From Methylibium sp. Root1272 (lineage in GTDB: Bacteria > Pseudomonadota > Gammaproteobacteria > Burkholderiales > Burkholderiaceae_C), in assembly GCF_001425905.1 (NCBI RefSeq), contig NZ_LMDY01000013.1, forward strand, positions 378,177 to 442,176: 64,000 nt of DNA, in the 5' to 3' direction. Positions within the stretch are counted from its first letter, which is position 1; each line of letters starts with the position of its first letter. This document shows positions 34,992-43,990 of this stretch, piece after piece. The notes beneath the pieces were generated by a model that saw only the letters and a list, made by a program, of their open reading frames with translations, was not told where the DNA came from and did not search any database. Position numbers and translations under genes: made by a program.

Positions 34992-36374
34992 ATGTCGCGG
35001 CCGATCCGCTTCAACGCCTTCCAGATGAACACGGTCGGGCACCAGTCGCCCGGGCTGTGGACGCATCCGCGCGACGCGGCGCACCGCTACACCGACCCTG
35101 AGCACTGGATCGAGCTGGCGCGACTGCTGGAGCGCGGCCGCTTCGACGGCATCTTCCTGGCCGACGTGCTGGGCGTCTACGACGTCTACCAGGGCGCCGC
35201 CGATGCCGCGCTGCGCCATGGCGTGCAGGTGCCGCTGAACGATCCGCTCGCGCTGGTGCCCTTGATGGCCGGCGTGACCGAACACCTGGGCTTCGGCGTC
35301 ACCTGCGCGCTGACCTACGAGCACCCTTATCCGTTCGCGCGCCGCATCAGCACGCTGGACCACCTGACGCGCGGGCGCATCGGCTGGAACATCGTCACCG
35401 GCTACCTCGACAGCGCGGCGCGCAACCTGGGGCTCGCGCAGCAGCTCGCACACGACGAGCGCTACGACCTGGCCGACGAATACCTCGACGTGGTCTACAA
35501 GCTGTGGGAACACAGCTGGGAGGACGGCGCGGTGCGGCGCGACAAGGCCGACCGCGTGTTCACCGACCCGGCCAAGGTGCACCCCATCCGCCACCACGGT
35601 CCGCACTACCAGGTGCCCGGCATCCACCTGTGCGAGCCCTCGCCGCAGCGCACGCCGGTGCTGTACCAGGCCGGCAGCTCGTCGCGCGGCCTGGGCTTCG
35701 CCGCGAAGCACGCCGAGTGCGTGTTCATCAGCGGGCCGAGCGAGGCGGCGGTGCGGCGTTCGGCACAGGGCCTGCGCGGCGCGCTGGTCGCGGCCGGCCG
35801 GCCGGCCGACGACGTACTGATCTACGCGCAGGCGCTGGTGATCACCGGCGAGACCGAGGCCGACGCGCAAGTCAAGCACGCCGGGTACCGCGAGCACATC
35901 GACATCGAAGCCTCGCTGGCGCTGCTGTCGGGCTGGACCGGCGTCGACTTCGCGCGCCATGCGCCGGATTCGACGATCGAGTACCTCGACACCGAGGCCG
36001 GCCGCGGCGCGCTCGCCGCCTTCAGCCAGGCCGACCCGGCGCGGCGCTGGACGGTGCGCGACGCGGCCGAGTTCATCGGCCTCGGCGGTCGCGGTCCGGT
36101 GATCGTCGGCGGCCCGCAGCAGGTGGCCGACGAGCTGGAGCGCTGGGTCGACGCGACCGGCATCGACGGCTTCAACCTCACCTACGCGCTGGCCCACGAG
36201 ACGATGCGCGACGTGGTCGAGCTCGTGGTGCCCGAGCTGCAGCGGCGCGGTCGCTACGTCACCGAGTACACCCCGGGCCCCTTGCGCCACAAGCTGTTCG
36301 GCCGCGGCGCGCGGCTCGCGCCGCAGCACGCCGCGCGCCACCTGCGGCTGTCGCCCGAGGCCGCGGCGGCCTGA
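34992..36374 (+). CDS. NtaA/SnaA/DszA family FMN-dependent monooxygenase
   Basis: A 460-residue LLM-class (luciferase-like) monooxygenase of the NtaA/DszA type, which uses FMNH2 from a separate reductase. Typical parts are FNAFQMNTVGHQSPGLW, ARLLERGRFDGIFLADVLGV, YEHPYPFARRISTLDHLTRG, GWNIVTGYLDSAARNLG and LYQAGSSSRGLGFAAKHAEC. Its place between an SfnB-like gene and ABC-transporter genes suggests cleavage of C-S bonds in sulfones or sulfonates, releasing sulfite. No flavin reductase gene is seen nearby, so that partner must be elsewhere. Confidence 0.92.
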   Translation: MSRPIRFNAFQMNTVGHQSPGLWTHPRDAAHRYTDPEHWIELARLLERGRFDGIFLADVLGVYDVYQGAADAALRHGVQVPLNDPLALVPLMAGVTEHLGFGVTCALTYEHPYPFARRISTLDHLTRGRIGWNIVTGYLDSAARNLGLAQQLAHDERYDLADEYLDVVYKLWEHSWEDGAVRRDKADRVFTDPAKVHPIRHHGPHYQVPGIHLCEPSPQRTPVLYQAGSSSRGLGFAAKHAECVFISGPSEAAVRRSAQGLRGALVAAGRPADDVLIYAQALVITGETEADAQVKHAGYREHIDIEASLALLSGWTGVDFARHAPDSTIEYLDTEAGRGALAAFSQADPARRWTVRDAAEFIGLGGRGPVIVGGPQQVADELERWVDATGIDGFNLTYALAHETMRDVVELVVPELQRRGRYVTEYTPGPLRHKLFGRGARLAPQHAARHLRLSPEAAAA

Positions 36375-36428
36375 GGCCGGCGCCGGCCGCTCACTTCGTC
36401 TTCCTGCTTTCGTTTCCCGAGGATTGCC

Positions 36429-37412
36429 ATGACCCGATCGACATCGACCCCCTCCCGCCGTGCGCTGCTCGAAGGCGCGCTGAAGCTCGGCCTGGCCGTC
36501 GGCACCGCCGCGATCGGCCGGGGCGCTCACGCCGCCGAGCCCAAGCTGCTGCGCATCGGCTACCAGAAGTTCAACACGCTCAACATCCTGAAGGGCGCGG
36601 GCAGCCTCGAGGCCGCACTGAAGCCGCTGGGCTACGGCGTGCAGTGGTTCGAATTCGCGACCGGGCCGGTGCTGCTGGAGGCGCTGAACGCCGGCTCGAT
36701 CGACTTCGGCCACGCGGCCGACACGCCCTCGGTTTTCGCGCAGGCGGCTGGTGTCAACGCGGTCTACCTGGCGGCGGAGCAGCCCTACCCGCAGGGCATC
36801 GCGATCCTGGTGCCGAAGGACTCGCCGCTGAAGAGCGTGGCCGAGCTGAAGGGCAAGAAGGTCGCTATCGGGCGCGGCTGGAACGTGCAGTACCTGCTGG
36901 TGCGCGCACTGGAGGACGCCGGCCTGAGCTTCGACGACATCCAGCCCGCCTGGGTCAACAACGCCGCCGACGCGCGCACCGCGTTCGAGTCGGGCAAGGT
37001 CGACGCGGTCGGCCTGTGGGACCCCTTCCTGGCCGGCGCCCAGCTCGCCTCGAACCCGCGCGTGCTGCGCAATGGCGAGGGGCTGTCGAACAACCGCACC
37101 TTCTACATCGCCAACCCGCAGTACGCGGCCGCGCACGGGCCGGCGTTGCGCACCGTGTTCGCCGAGCTGCGCAAGACCAACGACTGGGCCGACAAGAACC
37201 CGCAGGCCGTGGCCGACCAGCTGGCGCCGCAGCTCGGCGTGCCGCCGGCCGTGCTGCGCCTGGCGACCGAGCGGCGCCGCTACACCGCGGTGCCGGTCGA
37301 CGCCGGCATCGTGGCCGAGCAGCAGCGCATCGCCGACACCTTCTACAAGCTCAAGCTCATCCCGCGCACCGTCCAGGTCCGCGACGCCGTGTTCAAGGAC
37401 GTGCTGCTGTGA
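36429..37412 (+). CDS. SsuA-like sulfonate ABC binding protein 1
   Basis: A 327-residue periplasmic binding protein of the aliphatic sulfonate/nitrate/taurine family. It has a twin-arginine-like export signal (PSRRALLEGALKLGLAVG) cleaved near GAHA/AEPK. The ligand domain shows LRIGYQKFNTLNILKGAGSL, TGPVLLEALNAGSIDFGHAA and DSPLKSVAELKGKKVAIGRG, all typical of SsuA. It delivers organosulfur compounds to the permease and ATPase downstream. A second, diverged binding protein follows 35 bp later. Confidence 0.92.
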   Translation: MTRSTSTPSRRALLEGALKLGLAVGTAAIGRGAHAAEPKLLRIGYQKFNTLNILKGAGSLEAALKPLGYGVQWFEFATGPVLLEALNAGSIDFGHAADTPSVFAQAAGVNAVYLAAEQPYPQGIAILVPKDSPLKSVAELKGKKVAIGRGWNVQYLLVRALEDAGLSFDDIQPAWVNNAADARTAFESGKVDAVGLWDPFLAGAQLASNPRVLRNGEGLSNNRTFYIANPQYAAAHGPALRTVFAELRKTNDWADKNPQAVADQLAPQLGVPPAVLRLATERRRYTAVPVDAGIVAEQQRIADTFYKLKLIPRTVQVRDAVFKDVLL

Positions 37413-37447
37413 GCCGCCGCCCCTCACCCTTCGGAGACCTCGCCCCC

Positions 37448-38440
37448 ATGAAACGCCGCCAGCTGCTGCAATGGACCGGAGCCGGCGCTGCCGGTCTGGC
37501 CGTCCCCACCCTGCTGCCGGGCCTGGCCCGCGCGGCCGAGCCGCTGAAGGAGCTGCGCCTCGACTACGCCTACTACTCGCCGTCCAGCCTGGTGCTGCGC
37601 CGCTTCGGCTGGCTCGAGGAGGACTTCAAGCGCGACGGCACCGGCGTCAAGTGGGTGCTCAGTGCCGGCAGCAACCGCGCGCTCGAGTACCTGAACGGCA
37701 ACAGCATCGACATCGGCTCGTCGGCCGGCCTGGCAGCGCTGCTGGCCAAGGCCAACGGCAACCCGATCACCGCGCCCTATATCTACTCGCGCCCCGAATG
37801 GACCGCGCTGGTGGTGAGCAAGGACTCGCCGATCAAGTCGCTGGCCGATCTGAAGGGCAAGAAGATCGCCGCCACCAAGGGCACCGACCCCTACCTCTTC
37901 CTGTTGCGCGCGCTGCAGACCGTGAAGCTCAAGCGCAGCGACATCGAGCACGTGGCGCTGCAGCACGCCGACGGCCGTGCCGCGCTGGAGCAGGGCCGCG
38001 TCGACGCCTGGGCCGGGCTGGACCCGCACATTGCCGCCAGCGAGCTCGACAGCGGCACGCGGCTGATCTACCGCAACATCGCCTTCAACACCTACGGCTT
38101 CCTCAACGTGCGCGAGGACTTCCTGGCGCAGCGCCCGAGCGAGGTCAGGCGCGTGATCGCCGGCTACGAGCGGGCGCGGCAGTGGATCCTGGCCAACACC
38201 ACCGAGGCGGCGAAGATCCTGTCGGAGGAGGCCAAGGTCAGCCTGCAGGTCGCGCTGCTGCAGATCAAGCTGCGCACCGACCTGAGCCACCCGCTGCCGA
38301 CTGCCGAGCACGTGAAGGCGCTGCAGGCGGCCGCGCCGATCCTGCTCGAGGAGCAGCTCGTGAAGCCGGGCACCGACCTGAACAAGGCGATCGCGAGCCT
38401 GGTGGACACGCGCTTCGCGCAGGGCCTGCTGCGGGCCTGA
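37448..38440 (+). CDS. SsuA-like sulfonate ABC binding protein 2
   Basis: A 330-residue periplasmic binding protein with its own twin-arginine-like signal (MKRRQLLQWTGAGAAGLAVP, cleaved near ARA/AEP). It has the same fold as its neighbour (DSPIKSLADLKGKKIAATKG, GRAALEQGRVDAWAGLDPHI) but diverged in sequence, so the two likely bind different substrates or affinities. The ATG at 37448 follows a purine-rich GGAG further upstream (37434). The permease gene begins 13 bp after its stop. Confidence 0.92.
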   Translation: MKRRQLLQWTGAGAAGLAVPTLLPGLARAAEPLKELRLDYAYYSPSSLVLRRFGWLEEDFKRDGTGVKWVLSAGSNRALEYLNGNSIDIGSSAGLAALLAKANGNPITAPYIYSRPEWTALVVSKDSPIKSLADLKGKKIAATKGTDPYLFLLRALQTVKLKRSDIEHVALQHADGRAALEQGRVDAWAGLDPHIAASELDSGTRLIYRNIAFNTYGFLNVREDFLAQRPSEVRRVIAGYERARQWILANTTEAAKILSEEAKVSLQVALLQIKLRTDLSHPLPTAEHVKALQAAAPILLEEQLVKPGTDLNKAIASLVDTRFAQGLLRA

Positions 38441-38453
38441 ACGGAGGCGAACG

Positions 38454-39308
38454 ATGTCGGTCGATCCCCGGGCACTGGGGCAGCTCGTGGAGCCGGGCGC
38501 ACCGGCCGTGGCCGCAGCGCCGGTCACGGCCGCCCGGCCCCGGCGCGTACCGCTGCCGCTGCTGGGCCTGATCCTGCCGCTGGGGGTGTTGGTGCTGGGC
38601 GAGGTGGCGGTGCGCCAGGGCTGGATCAGCCCCAACCTGCTGCCCGCGCCCAGCGACGTGCTGCGCACGCTGCTCGAACTGGGCGCGCAGGGCCTGGCCA
38701 CGCACGTGCTGGCCAGCAGCGCGCGGGTGGCGGCCGGCTTCGCGATCGGCGGCGGCCTCGCGCTGGCGGTGGGCGCGGCGGTCGGGCTGTCGCGCCGCGT
38801 CGAGGCCCTGCTCGATCCGAGCTTCCAGGCGCTACGCGCCATTCCCTCGCTGGCCTGGGTGCCGCTGCTGTTGCTGTGGCTGGGCATCGACGAAGCGTCC
38901 AAGGTGGTGCTGATCGCCATCGGCGCCTTCTTCCCCGTGTACATGGGCGTGGCCTCGGGCTTCCGCGACGTCGACCGCAAGCTGGTCGAGGTGGCGCGCA
39001 TGCACCGGTTGTCGCAGGCCGCGCTGGTGCGGCGCGTGCTGCTGCCGGCCGCGCTGCCGGCGGTGCTGACCGGGCTGCGCAACGGCCTGAGCCTGGCGTG
39101 GATGTTCATGGTGGCTGCCGAGCTGATCGCCGCCAGCCAGGGCCTGGGCTACCTGCTCACCGACGGCCGCGAGACCAGCCGCGCCGACATCGTGCTCGCC
39201 GCGATCGTGCTGCTGGCCGTGCTGGGCAAGGCGAGCGACACCGCAATGCAGGCGCTGGAGCGCCGCCTGCTGGCCTGGCGCGACAGCTTCGACAACACCC
39301 GCGCCTGA
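38454..39308 (+). CDS. ssuC: SsuC-like ABC transporter permease
   Basis: A 284-residue inner-membrane permease of the BPD type. It has about six hydrophobic segments, and the EAA-like loop that contacts the ATPase reads EVARMHRLSQAALVRRVLLP-type. The sequence LRAIPSLAWVPLLLLWLGID is typical of the sulfonate/taurine group. An extra N-terminal Ala/Pro-rich stretch (GAPAVAAAPVTAARPRRVPL) precedes the first helix. It forms the transport channel with SsuB and is fed by one or both binding proteins. Confidence 0.93.
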   Translation: MSVDPRALGQLVEPGAPAVAAAPVTAARPRRVPLPLLGLILPLGVLVLGEVAVRQGWISPNLLPAPSDVLRTLLELGAQGLATHVLASSARVAAGFAIGGGLALAVGAAVGLSRRVEALLDPSFQALRAIPSLAWVPLLLLWLGIDEASKVVLIAIGAFFPVYMGVASGFRDVDRKLVEVARMHRLSQAALVRRVLLPAALPAVLTGLRNGLSLAWMFMVAAELIAASQGLGYLLTDGRETSRADIVLAAIVLLAVLGKASDTAMQALERRLLAWRDSFDNTRA

Positions 39309-39330
39309 ACGGCAAGAAAGGACCCGCGCG

Positions 39331-40077
39331 ATGGCTTCTTCACCCCCTGCGCTGCTCGATGTGCGCGTGCGCGCCAAGCACTTCGGGCCTCGTCACGTGC
39401 TGGATGCGCTGCAACTGCAGCTGCGGGCCGGCGAGATCGTCAGCCTGGTCGGTGCCAGCGGCTGCGGCAAGAGCACGCTGCTGCGGCTGATCGCCGGCCT
39501 GGACCGCGACTTCCGCGGCACGGTCCGGCTCGACGGCCGCGTGCTCGACGAGCCGGTGCGCGACATCGGCTTCATCTTCCAGGAGCCGCGCCTGTTCCCA
39601 TGGTGCACGGTCGCCGAGAACGTGAGCTTCGACCTCGGCCGCGGCGGCCGGGGCCATGCCCGCGTCGCGCCGCTGCTGGCCGAGGTGGGGCTGGCCGGCT
39701 ACGAGGCGGCCCTGCCGAAGCAGCTCTCGGGCGGCCAGGCGCAGCGTGTCGCGCTGGCGCGCGGGCTGTTCACCCAGCCGCGCGTGCTGCTGCTCGACGA
39801 GCCGTTCTCGGCGGTCGACGCCTTCACGCGCATCAAGCTGCAGGAGCTGCTGGTCGACGTGGCGCGGCGCCACGGCATCACGGTGCTGCTGGTCACGCAC
39901 GACATCGAGGAAGCGGTGCTGCTCAGCGACCGCGTGCTGGTGCTCGAGGCCCAGCCGGGCCGGCTCAGCGAGGACATCGCGGTGCCGCTGCCGCGCCCGC
40001 GTGAGCGCAACGGCGCGTCGCTCGCCGCGCTGCGCGCGCAGGTGTTCGATGCGCTGCACGCGGTGCAGGCGCTCTGA
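39331..40077 (+). CDS. ssuB: SsuB-like ABC transporter ATPase
   Basis: A 248-residue ATP-binding subunit. Walker A is GASGCGKST, Q-loop IGFIFQEPRLFPW, signature LSGGQAQRVALARGL, Walker B VLLLDEPFSAVD, and H-loop LLVTHDIEEAVLLSD. All motifs are intact. It powers import of organosulfur compounds through the permease encoded 22 bp upstream. It is the last gene of the operon; the next gene is convergent on the minus strand, with 15 bp between stops. Confidence 0.94.
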   Translation: MASSPPALLDVRVRAKHFGPRHVLDALQLQLRAGEIVSLVGASGCGKSTLLRLIAGLDRDFRGTVRLDGRVLDEPVRDIGFIFQEPRLFPWCTVAENVSFDLGRGGRGHARVAPLLAEVGLAGYEAALPKQLSGGQAQRVALARGLFTQPRVLLLDEPFSAVDAFTRIKLQELLVDVARRHGITVLLVTHDIEEAVLLSDRVLVLEAQPGRLSEDIAVPLPRPRERNGASLAALRAQVFDALHAVQAL

Positions 40078-40092
40078 CGGCGGCCGTCGGCC

Positions 40093-40725
40093 CTAGAAGA
40101 ACCCGGCCTTGCCAGCCGCCGCCACCGCGGACTTCACCAGCTCGGCCACCTGCGCGTTGGCGTCGTCGTCGCTCGGTGCACGGGTCTTGGCGGTCCACAT
40201 CAGGCGCGCGCTGGCCACGTCGGTGAGCTGGCTGTTGGCGCCGTAGGCGGTGCTGGTCTTGCCGCCACCGATCGGCAGCGAGATGCCGAGCCCGCCGCCC
40301 ACCGAGCGGCCGAAGCCGCCCAGCCCGACACCGATCGACGGACCGGGCTGCACCAGCGTGGCGTCGGGGCCGACCGCGGTCAGCCACACGGCCTTCGCGC
40401 CGGCGGCGCGCGCGGCGGCCAGGTAGGGCTCGGCGGCCGAGCTGCGGGCCGTGCCGGGCGGGACCGGCGCCTGCGTCACCGGCGAGGCGCCGTAGGCCAC
40501 CAGCTCGGCCGATGCGCGGTCCAGGCAGTTGCGCTGCAGCGACTCGTCGGCGGCCTCGCACACCACCAGCAGCTTGCTGCCGCGCAGGGACTGGCCGGCG
40601 AACTGCGGCTCGATCCACTGCGAATCGACCGGGTTGGAGGCGCAGCCGCCGACCAGCAGCGCTGCCGCGAGGGCCATCGGGGCGGGGCGCAGCGCGTGCG
40701 GTGCTGCAGAGACATGAAACCACAT
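40093..40725 (-). CDS. Predicted lipoprotein of unknown function
   Basis: A 210-residue protein whose N-terminus has a lipobox, LLVGGC, with Cys at residue 28. It should be a lipoprotein, probably in the outer membrane. The ATG at 40725 is better than the inner one at 40677, which would leave too short a signal; AGGAAAGGA lies just upstream. The mature part includes CEAADESLQRNCLDRASAEL and a Gly-rich stretch (GPSIGVGLGGFGRSVGGGLG). I recognise no family. It is monocistronic and convergent with the sulfonate operon. Confidence 0.75.
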   Translation of the reverse strand: MWFHVSAAPHALRPAPMALAAALLVGGCASNPVDSQWIEPQFAGQSLRGSKLLVVCEAADESLQRNCLDRASAELVAYGASPVTQAPVPPGTARSSAAEPYLAAARAAGAKAVWLTAVGPDATLVQPGPSIGVGLGGFGRSVGGGLGISLPIGGGKTSTAYGANSQLTDVASARLMWTAKTRAPSDDDANAQVAELVKSAVAAAGKAGFF

Positions 40726-40905
40726 GGTCGGGGATCCTTTCCTGGGCCGGTGAGGCCGGGTCAGCGCGGCGGGGGCCGGGCGGCGCGACGCTCATCCAGC
40801 GTGTCGGGTCAGCTTACTCCTCGGCGCGGTCCGCACCGCCGTGTGGGCCCATGCGGCGGCAGGGCTTGCGCGCGCGAGCCGCGGCGGTTTGTTAGGCTGG
40901 CGGCC

Positions 40906-41508
40906 ATGAAGGCCTGTCACGATTGCGATGCGCTGCAACAGGAGGTAGCGCTGGAGCCCGGCGGCGTGGCCCGATGCTGGCGCTGCGACGCGGTGCTCTA
41001 CCGCGGTCGCCACCACGCGATGGACCGCACGCTGGCGCTGACGCTGGCGGCCGCGGCGCTGTTCGTGCTGGCGCTGTCCTTCCCGCTCGTCGAGCTCGAC
41101 ATGCAGGGCCAGCACCACAGCACCACGCTGTGGGGCGCGGTCGTCACGCTGTGGCGGCAGGACGCCGAGCTGGTGGCCATGCTGGTCGCGGTGACCACGG
41201 TGCTGATGCCGACGCTGGAGCTCGGCGCCATGCTGTGGCTGCTGCTGCCGCTGGCGCTGTGCGAGCGGCCGGTGGGCGGCGTGTGGGTGCTGCGCGCGCT
41301 GCTGCTGCTGCGGCCCTGGGGCATGGTCGAGGTGTTCGTGCTCGGCGTGCTGGTGGCGCTGGTGAAGCTGGCACACATCGCCAGCGTGATCCCCGGCATC
41401 TCGCTGTGGTCCTTCGGCGGCCTGATCTGCGTGTTCGCCGCCGCCGCCGCCAACTTCGACGCGCAGCAGGCCTGGGACCAGATGGACGAAGCGGAGGCGC
41501 CGGCATGA
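40906..41508 (+). CDS. pqiA: PqiA-like inner-membrane protein (first half)
   Basis: A 200-residue inner-membrane protein equivalent to one half of E. coli PqiA. It begins with a zinc-ribbon-like pattern (CHDCDALQQ, then ARCWRCDAVLY) and has four hydrophobic segments, including ALTLAAAALFVLALSFPLV and ELGAMLWLLLPLALC. PqiA works with the periplasm-spanning MCE protein PqiB and lipoprotein PqiC in lipid movement between membranes. E. coli PqiA is one chain of about 417 residues; here two genes encode the halves. The next gene overlaps by 4 bp (ATGA). Confidence 0.9.
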   Translation: MKACHDCDALQQEVALEPGGVARCWRCDAVLYRGRHHAMDRTLALTLAAAALFVLALSFPLVELDMQGQHHSTTLWGAVVTLWRQDAELVAMLVAVTTVLMPTLELGAMLWLLLPLALCERPVGGVWVLRALLLLRPWGMVEVFVLGVLVALVKLAHIASVIPGISLWSFGGLICVFAAAAANFDAQQAWDQMDEAEAPA

Positions 41509-42281
41509 CGGCCCCGTCGGGCGAAGGGCCGCCGCGGGACGAGCGCCGGGCCGCTCCCAAGCCGGCCCGCAGCCCCTCGGGGGATCGCCCGGCGTACCCG
41601 TCGGGCGAGGGGCCGTCAGCCCTCACCGCCGCCGGCGCCGGCCTGCGGGTCTGCCACACCTGCAGGCAGATCAGCCGCCCGGCGCCGCCGCCGCTGCAAT
41701 CGCACTGTCCGCGTTGCGACAGCGAGCTGCACCTGCGCCAGCCGGCCAGCCTGGCGCGCACCTGGGCCTTCCTGATCGCGGCCTTCATCCTCTACGTGCC
41801 GGCCAACACGCTGCCGGTGATGCGCTCGAGCTCGCTGTTCGGCGCGCAGCAGGACACCATCTGGTCCGGCATCGTGTTCCTGTGGCTCGACGGCTCGTGG
41901 TTCCTCGCGGTGCTGGTGTTCGTGGCCAGCATCATGGTGCCGCTGGCCAAGCTGCTGGTGCTGAGCTTCCTGGCCGTCTCGGTGCAGCTCGGCAGCACGG
42001 CCCGGCCCCGGTTGCGCACCCGCCTGTACCGCGGCATCGAGTTCGTCGGCCGCTGGTCGATGCTCGACATCTACGTGGTCACGTTGCTCGTCGGCCTGGT
42101 GCAGCTGCAGTCGGTCGCCGCCATTTCCGCCGGGCCCGGTGCGGTGGCCTTCGGCGCCGTCGTGGTGTTGACGATGCTGGCCTCGCTGAGCTTCGATCCG
42201 CGGCTGATCTGGGACGCGGCCGACCGGCCGGCGGAGGACGCGCGGCGCCAGCCGCATCTCGACCGAGAATGGAGCGCATGA
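41505..42281 (+). CDS. pqiA: PqiA-like inner-membrane protein (second half)
   Basis: A 258-residue protein, the second PqiA-type half. A low-complexity N-terminal stretch of about 45 residues leads to a zinc-ribbon pattern (VCHTCRQ, then HCPRCDSEL) and four hydrophobic segments (WAFLIAAFILYVPANTLPVM, FLAVLVFVASIMVPLAKLLV). The start ATG 41505 overlaps the previous stop, and the stop overlaps the pqiB start, so translation is coupled. The odd N-terminus is encoded by repeated DNA (41514-41615) that appears inserted in frame. Confidence 0.9.
   Translation: MTAPSGEGPPRDERRAAPKPARSPSGDRPAYPSGEGPSALTAAGAGLRVCHTCRQISRPAPPPLQSHCPRCDSELHLRQPASLARTWAFLIAAFILYVPANTLPVMRSSSLFGAQQDTIWSGIVFLWLDGSWFLAVLVFVASIMVPLAKLLVLSFLAVSVQLGSTARPRLRTRLYRGIEFVGRWSMLDIYVVTLLVGLVQLQSVAAISAGPGAVAFGAVVVLTMLASLSFDPRLIWDAADRPAEDARRQPHLDREWSA
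41514..41615 (+). repeat. Direct repeat inside the second pqiA gene
   Basis: An 18-bp sequence CCGTCGGGCGAAGGGCCG at 41514-41531 recurs at 41598-41615 with one mismatch. The spacing of 84 bp is exactly 28 codons, so the frame is kept. The copies encode PSGEGP both times, and the sequence between them encodes a charged, proline-rich stretch without homology to PqiA. This looks like a small repeat element carried in frame in a linker. Confidence 0.6.
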
Positions 42282-43990
42282 GCGACACGCCGCCGCCCCC
42301 GCCGTCCTCCGCGCCGCTGCCGTCGGCCGCCGAGTTGCCCGACGCGGTGGCCGTGCCGCGCCGCCGCAGCCACGGCTATGCGGTGTGGCTGATCCCCATC
42401 CTCGCGGCACTGATCGGCCTGACGCTGGGTGCGCGCGCCTGGCTCGCGACCGGACCCACGATCACGATCACGTTCAAGACCGCCGAGGACATCGAGCCGG
42501 GCAAGACCAAGATCAAGTACAAGAACGTCGACATCGGCGACGTGAAGTCGGTCGCGCTCGCCCCCGACGGCAAGGGTGTGGTCGTCACCGCCGAGATGAC
42601 GCAGGGCGCGCAGAAGCTGCTGCTCGACGACACGCGCTTCTGGGTGGTGCGGGCGCGCGTCGCCGGCAGCGGCATCACCGGCCTGTCGACACTGCTGTCG
42701 GGTGCCTACATCGGCATCGACATCGGCACCTCGGCCGAGTCGCGCCGCGAGTTCGTCGGCCTTGACGTGCCGCCCAGCGTCACCGCCGACGAGCCTGGGC
42801 GCGAGTTCATCCTGCGCAGCGAGGACCTCGGTTCGGTGGACATCGGCTCGCCGGTCTACTTCCGCCGGGTGCAGGTCGGCAAGGTCACCGCGACGCGGCT
42901 CGACGCCGATGGTCGCGGGGTCACGCTGCGCGTGTTCGTGTCGGCACCGCACGAGCGGCACGTGACCGAGAACACGCGCTTCTGGCATGCCAGCGGCCTG
43001 GACGTCGCGCTCGACGCCGGTGGCATCAAGCTGCAGACGCAGTCGCTGATCTCCATCGTGCTCGGCGGCATCGCCTTCGGCGCGCCGGAGTCCGGCGCGC
43101 CGGGCGCGGCGGCCGAGGCGGAGCACAGCTTCGCGCTGTTCGAGAACCAGGCCCTGGCGATGAAGCGCACCAGCACCGAGGTGACGCCGATGGTGGCCCA
43201 TTTCACCGAGTCGCTGCGCGGCCTGGCGCCGGGCGCGCAGGTCGACTTCCGCGGCGTGGTGGTCGGCGAGGTCACGTCGATCGACGTCAGCTACGACCGC
43301 GAGCGCAAGGAGTTCAGCTTCCCGGTCGGCATGGTGCTGTACAGCGACCGGCTCGGCTCCAAGGTGAGCGCCGCGATCGAGCGGGCGCAGGTCGACCCGA
43401 CGGTGCTGATGCGCCGCTCCATCGATCGCGGCCTGCGGGCGCAGCTGCGCACCGCCAACCTGCTGACCGGCCAGCGCTATGTAGCGCTCGACTTCTTTCC
43501 CGGCGCGCGGCCGGTCAAGCCGGCGGCCGCGCCGGCTGCCGAAGCATCGGCCGGCGGCGGCGAGGCTCCGGTGCTCGAGATCCCCACGATCTCCGGCAGC
43601 CTCGAGGATCTGCAGGCCACGCTGACCAGCATCGCCAAGCGCATCGAGAACGTGCCCTTCGACGAGATCGCTGCCGACCTGCGCACCGCGCTGCAATCGC
43701 TCGATCGCACGCTGAAGAACACCGACGGGCTGATCGGCCGGTTGGACGGCCAGCTCGGCGAACTGGTGCCCGAGTTGAAGGCGGCGATCGCCGACACGCG
43801 GCGCACCATGAAGTCGGCCGACAACCTGCTCGCCAGCGACACGCCGACGCAGCAGGAGCTGCGCGAGGCGCTGCGCGAGGTGTCGCGCGCCGCGCAGTCG
43901 ATGCGCGAACTGACGGACTACGTGCAACGCCGCCCGGAATCCCTGCTGCGCGGCAAACCCGGCGAGCCCGAGGAAGGCGGCAAGCGATGA
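42278..43990 (+). CDS. pqiB: PqiB-like MCE protein
   Basis: A 570-residue protein with one N-terminal membrane helix (YAVWLIPILAALIGLTLGAR) and three MCE domains, close to E. coli PqiB (546 aa). MCE stretches are TIKYKNVDIGDVKSVAL-type (KIKYKNVDIGDVKSVALAPD), GSPVYFRRVQVGKVTATRLD and GAQVDFRGVVVGEVTSIDVS. A C-terminal helical part (LREALREVSRAAQSMRELTD) extends into the periplasm. PqiB hexamers form a tunnel for lipids between the two membranes. The start overlaps the previous stop by 4 bp, and the pqiC start overlaps its own stop. Confidence 0.95.
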   Translation: MSDTPPPPPSSAPLPSAAELPDAVAVPRRRSHGYAVWLIPILAALIGLTLGARAWLATGPTITITFKTAEDIEPGKTKIKYKNVDIGDVKSVALAPDGKGVVVTAEMTQGAQKLLLDDTRFWVVRARVAGSGITGLSTLLSGAYIGIDIGTSAESRREFVGLDVPPSVTADEPGREFILRSEDLGSVDIGSPVYFRRVQVGKVTATRLDADGRGVTLRVFVSAPHERHVTENTRFWHASGLDVALDAGGIKLQTQSLISIVLGGIAFGAPESGAPGAAAEAEHSFALFENQALAMKRTSTEVTPMVAHFTESLRGLAPGAQVDFRGVVVGEVTSIDVSYDRERKEFSFPVGMVLYSDRLGSKVSAAIERAQVDPTVLMRRSIDRGLRAQLRTANLLTGQRYVALDFFPGARPVKPAAAPAAEASAGGGEAPVLEIPTISGSLEDLQATLTSIAKRIENVPFDEIAADLRTALQSLDRTLKNTDGLIGRLDGQLGELVPELKAAIADTRRTMKSADNLLASDTPTQQELREALREVSRAAQSMRELTDYVQRRPESLLRGKPGEPEEGGKR

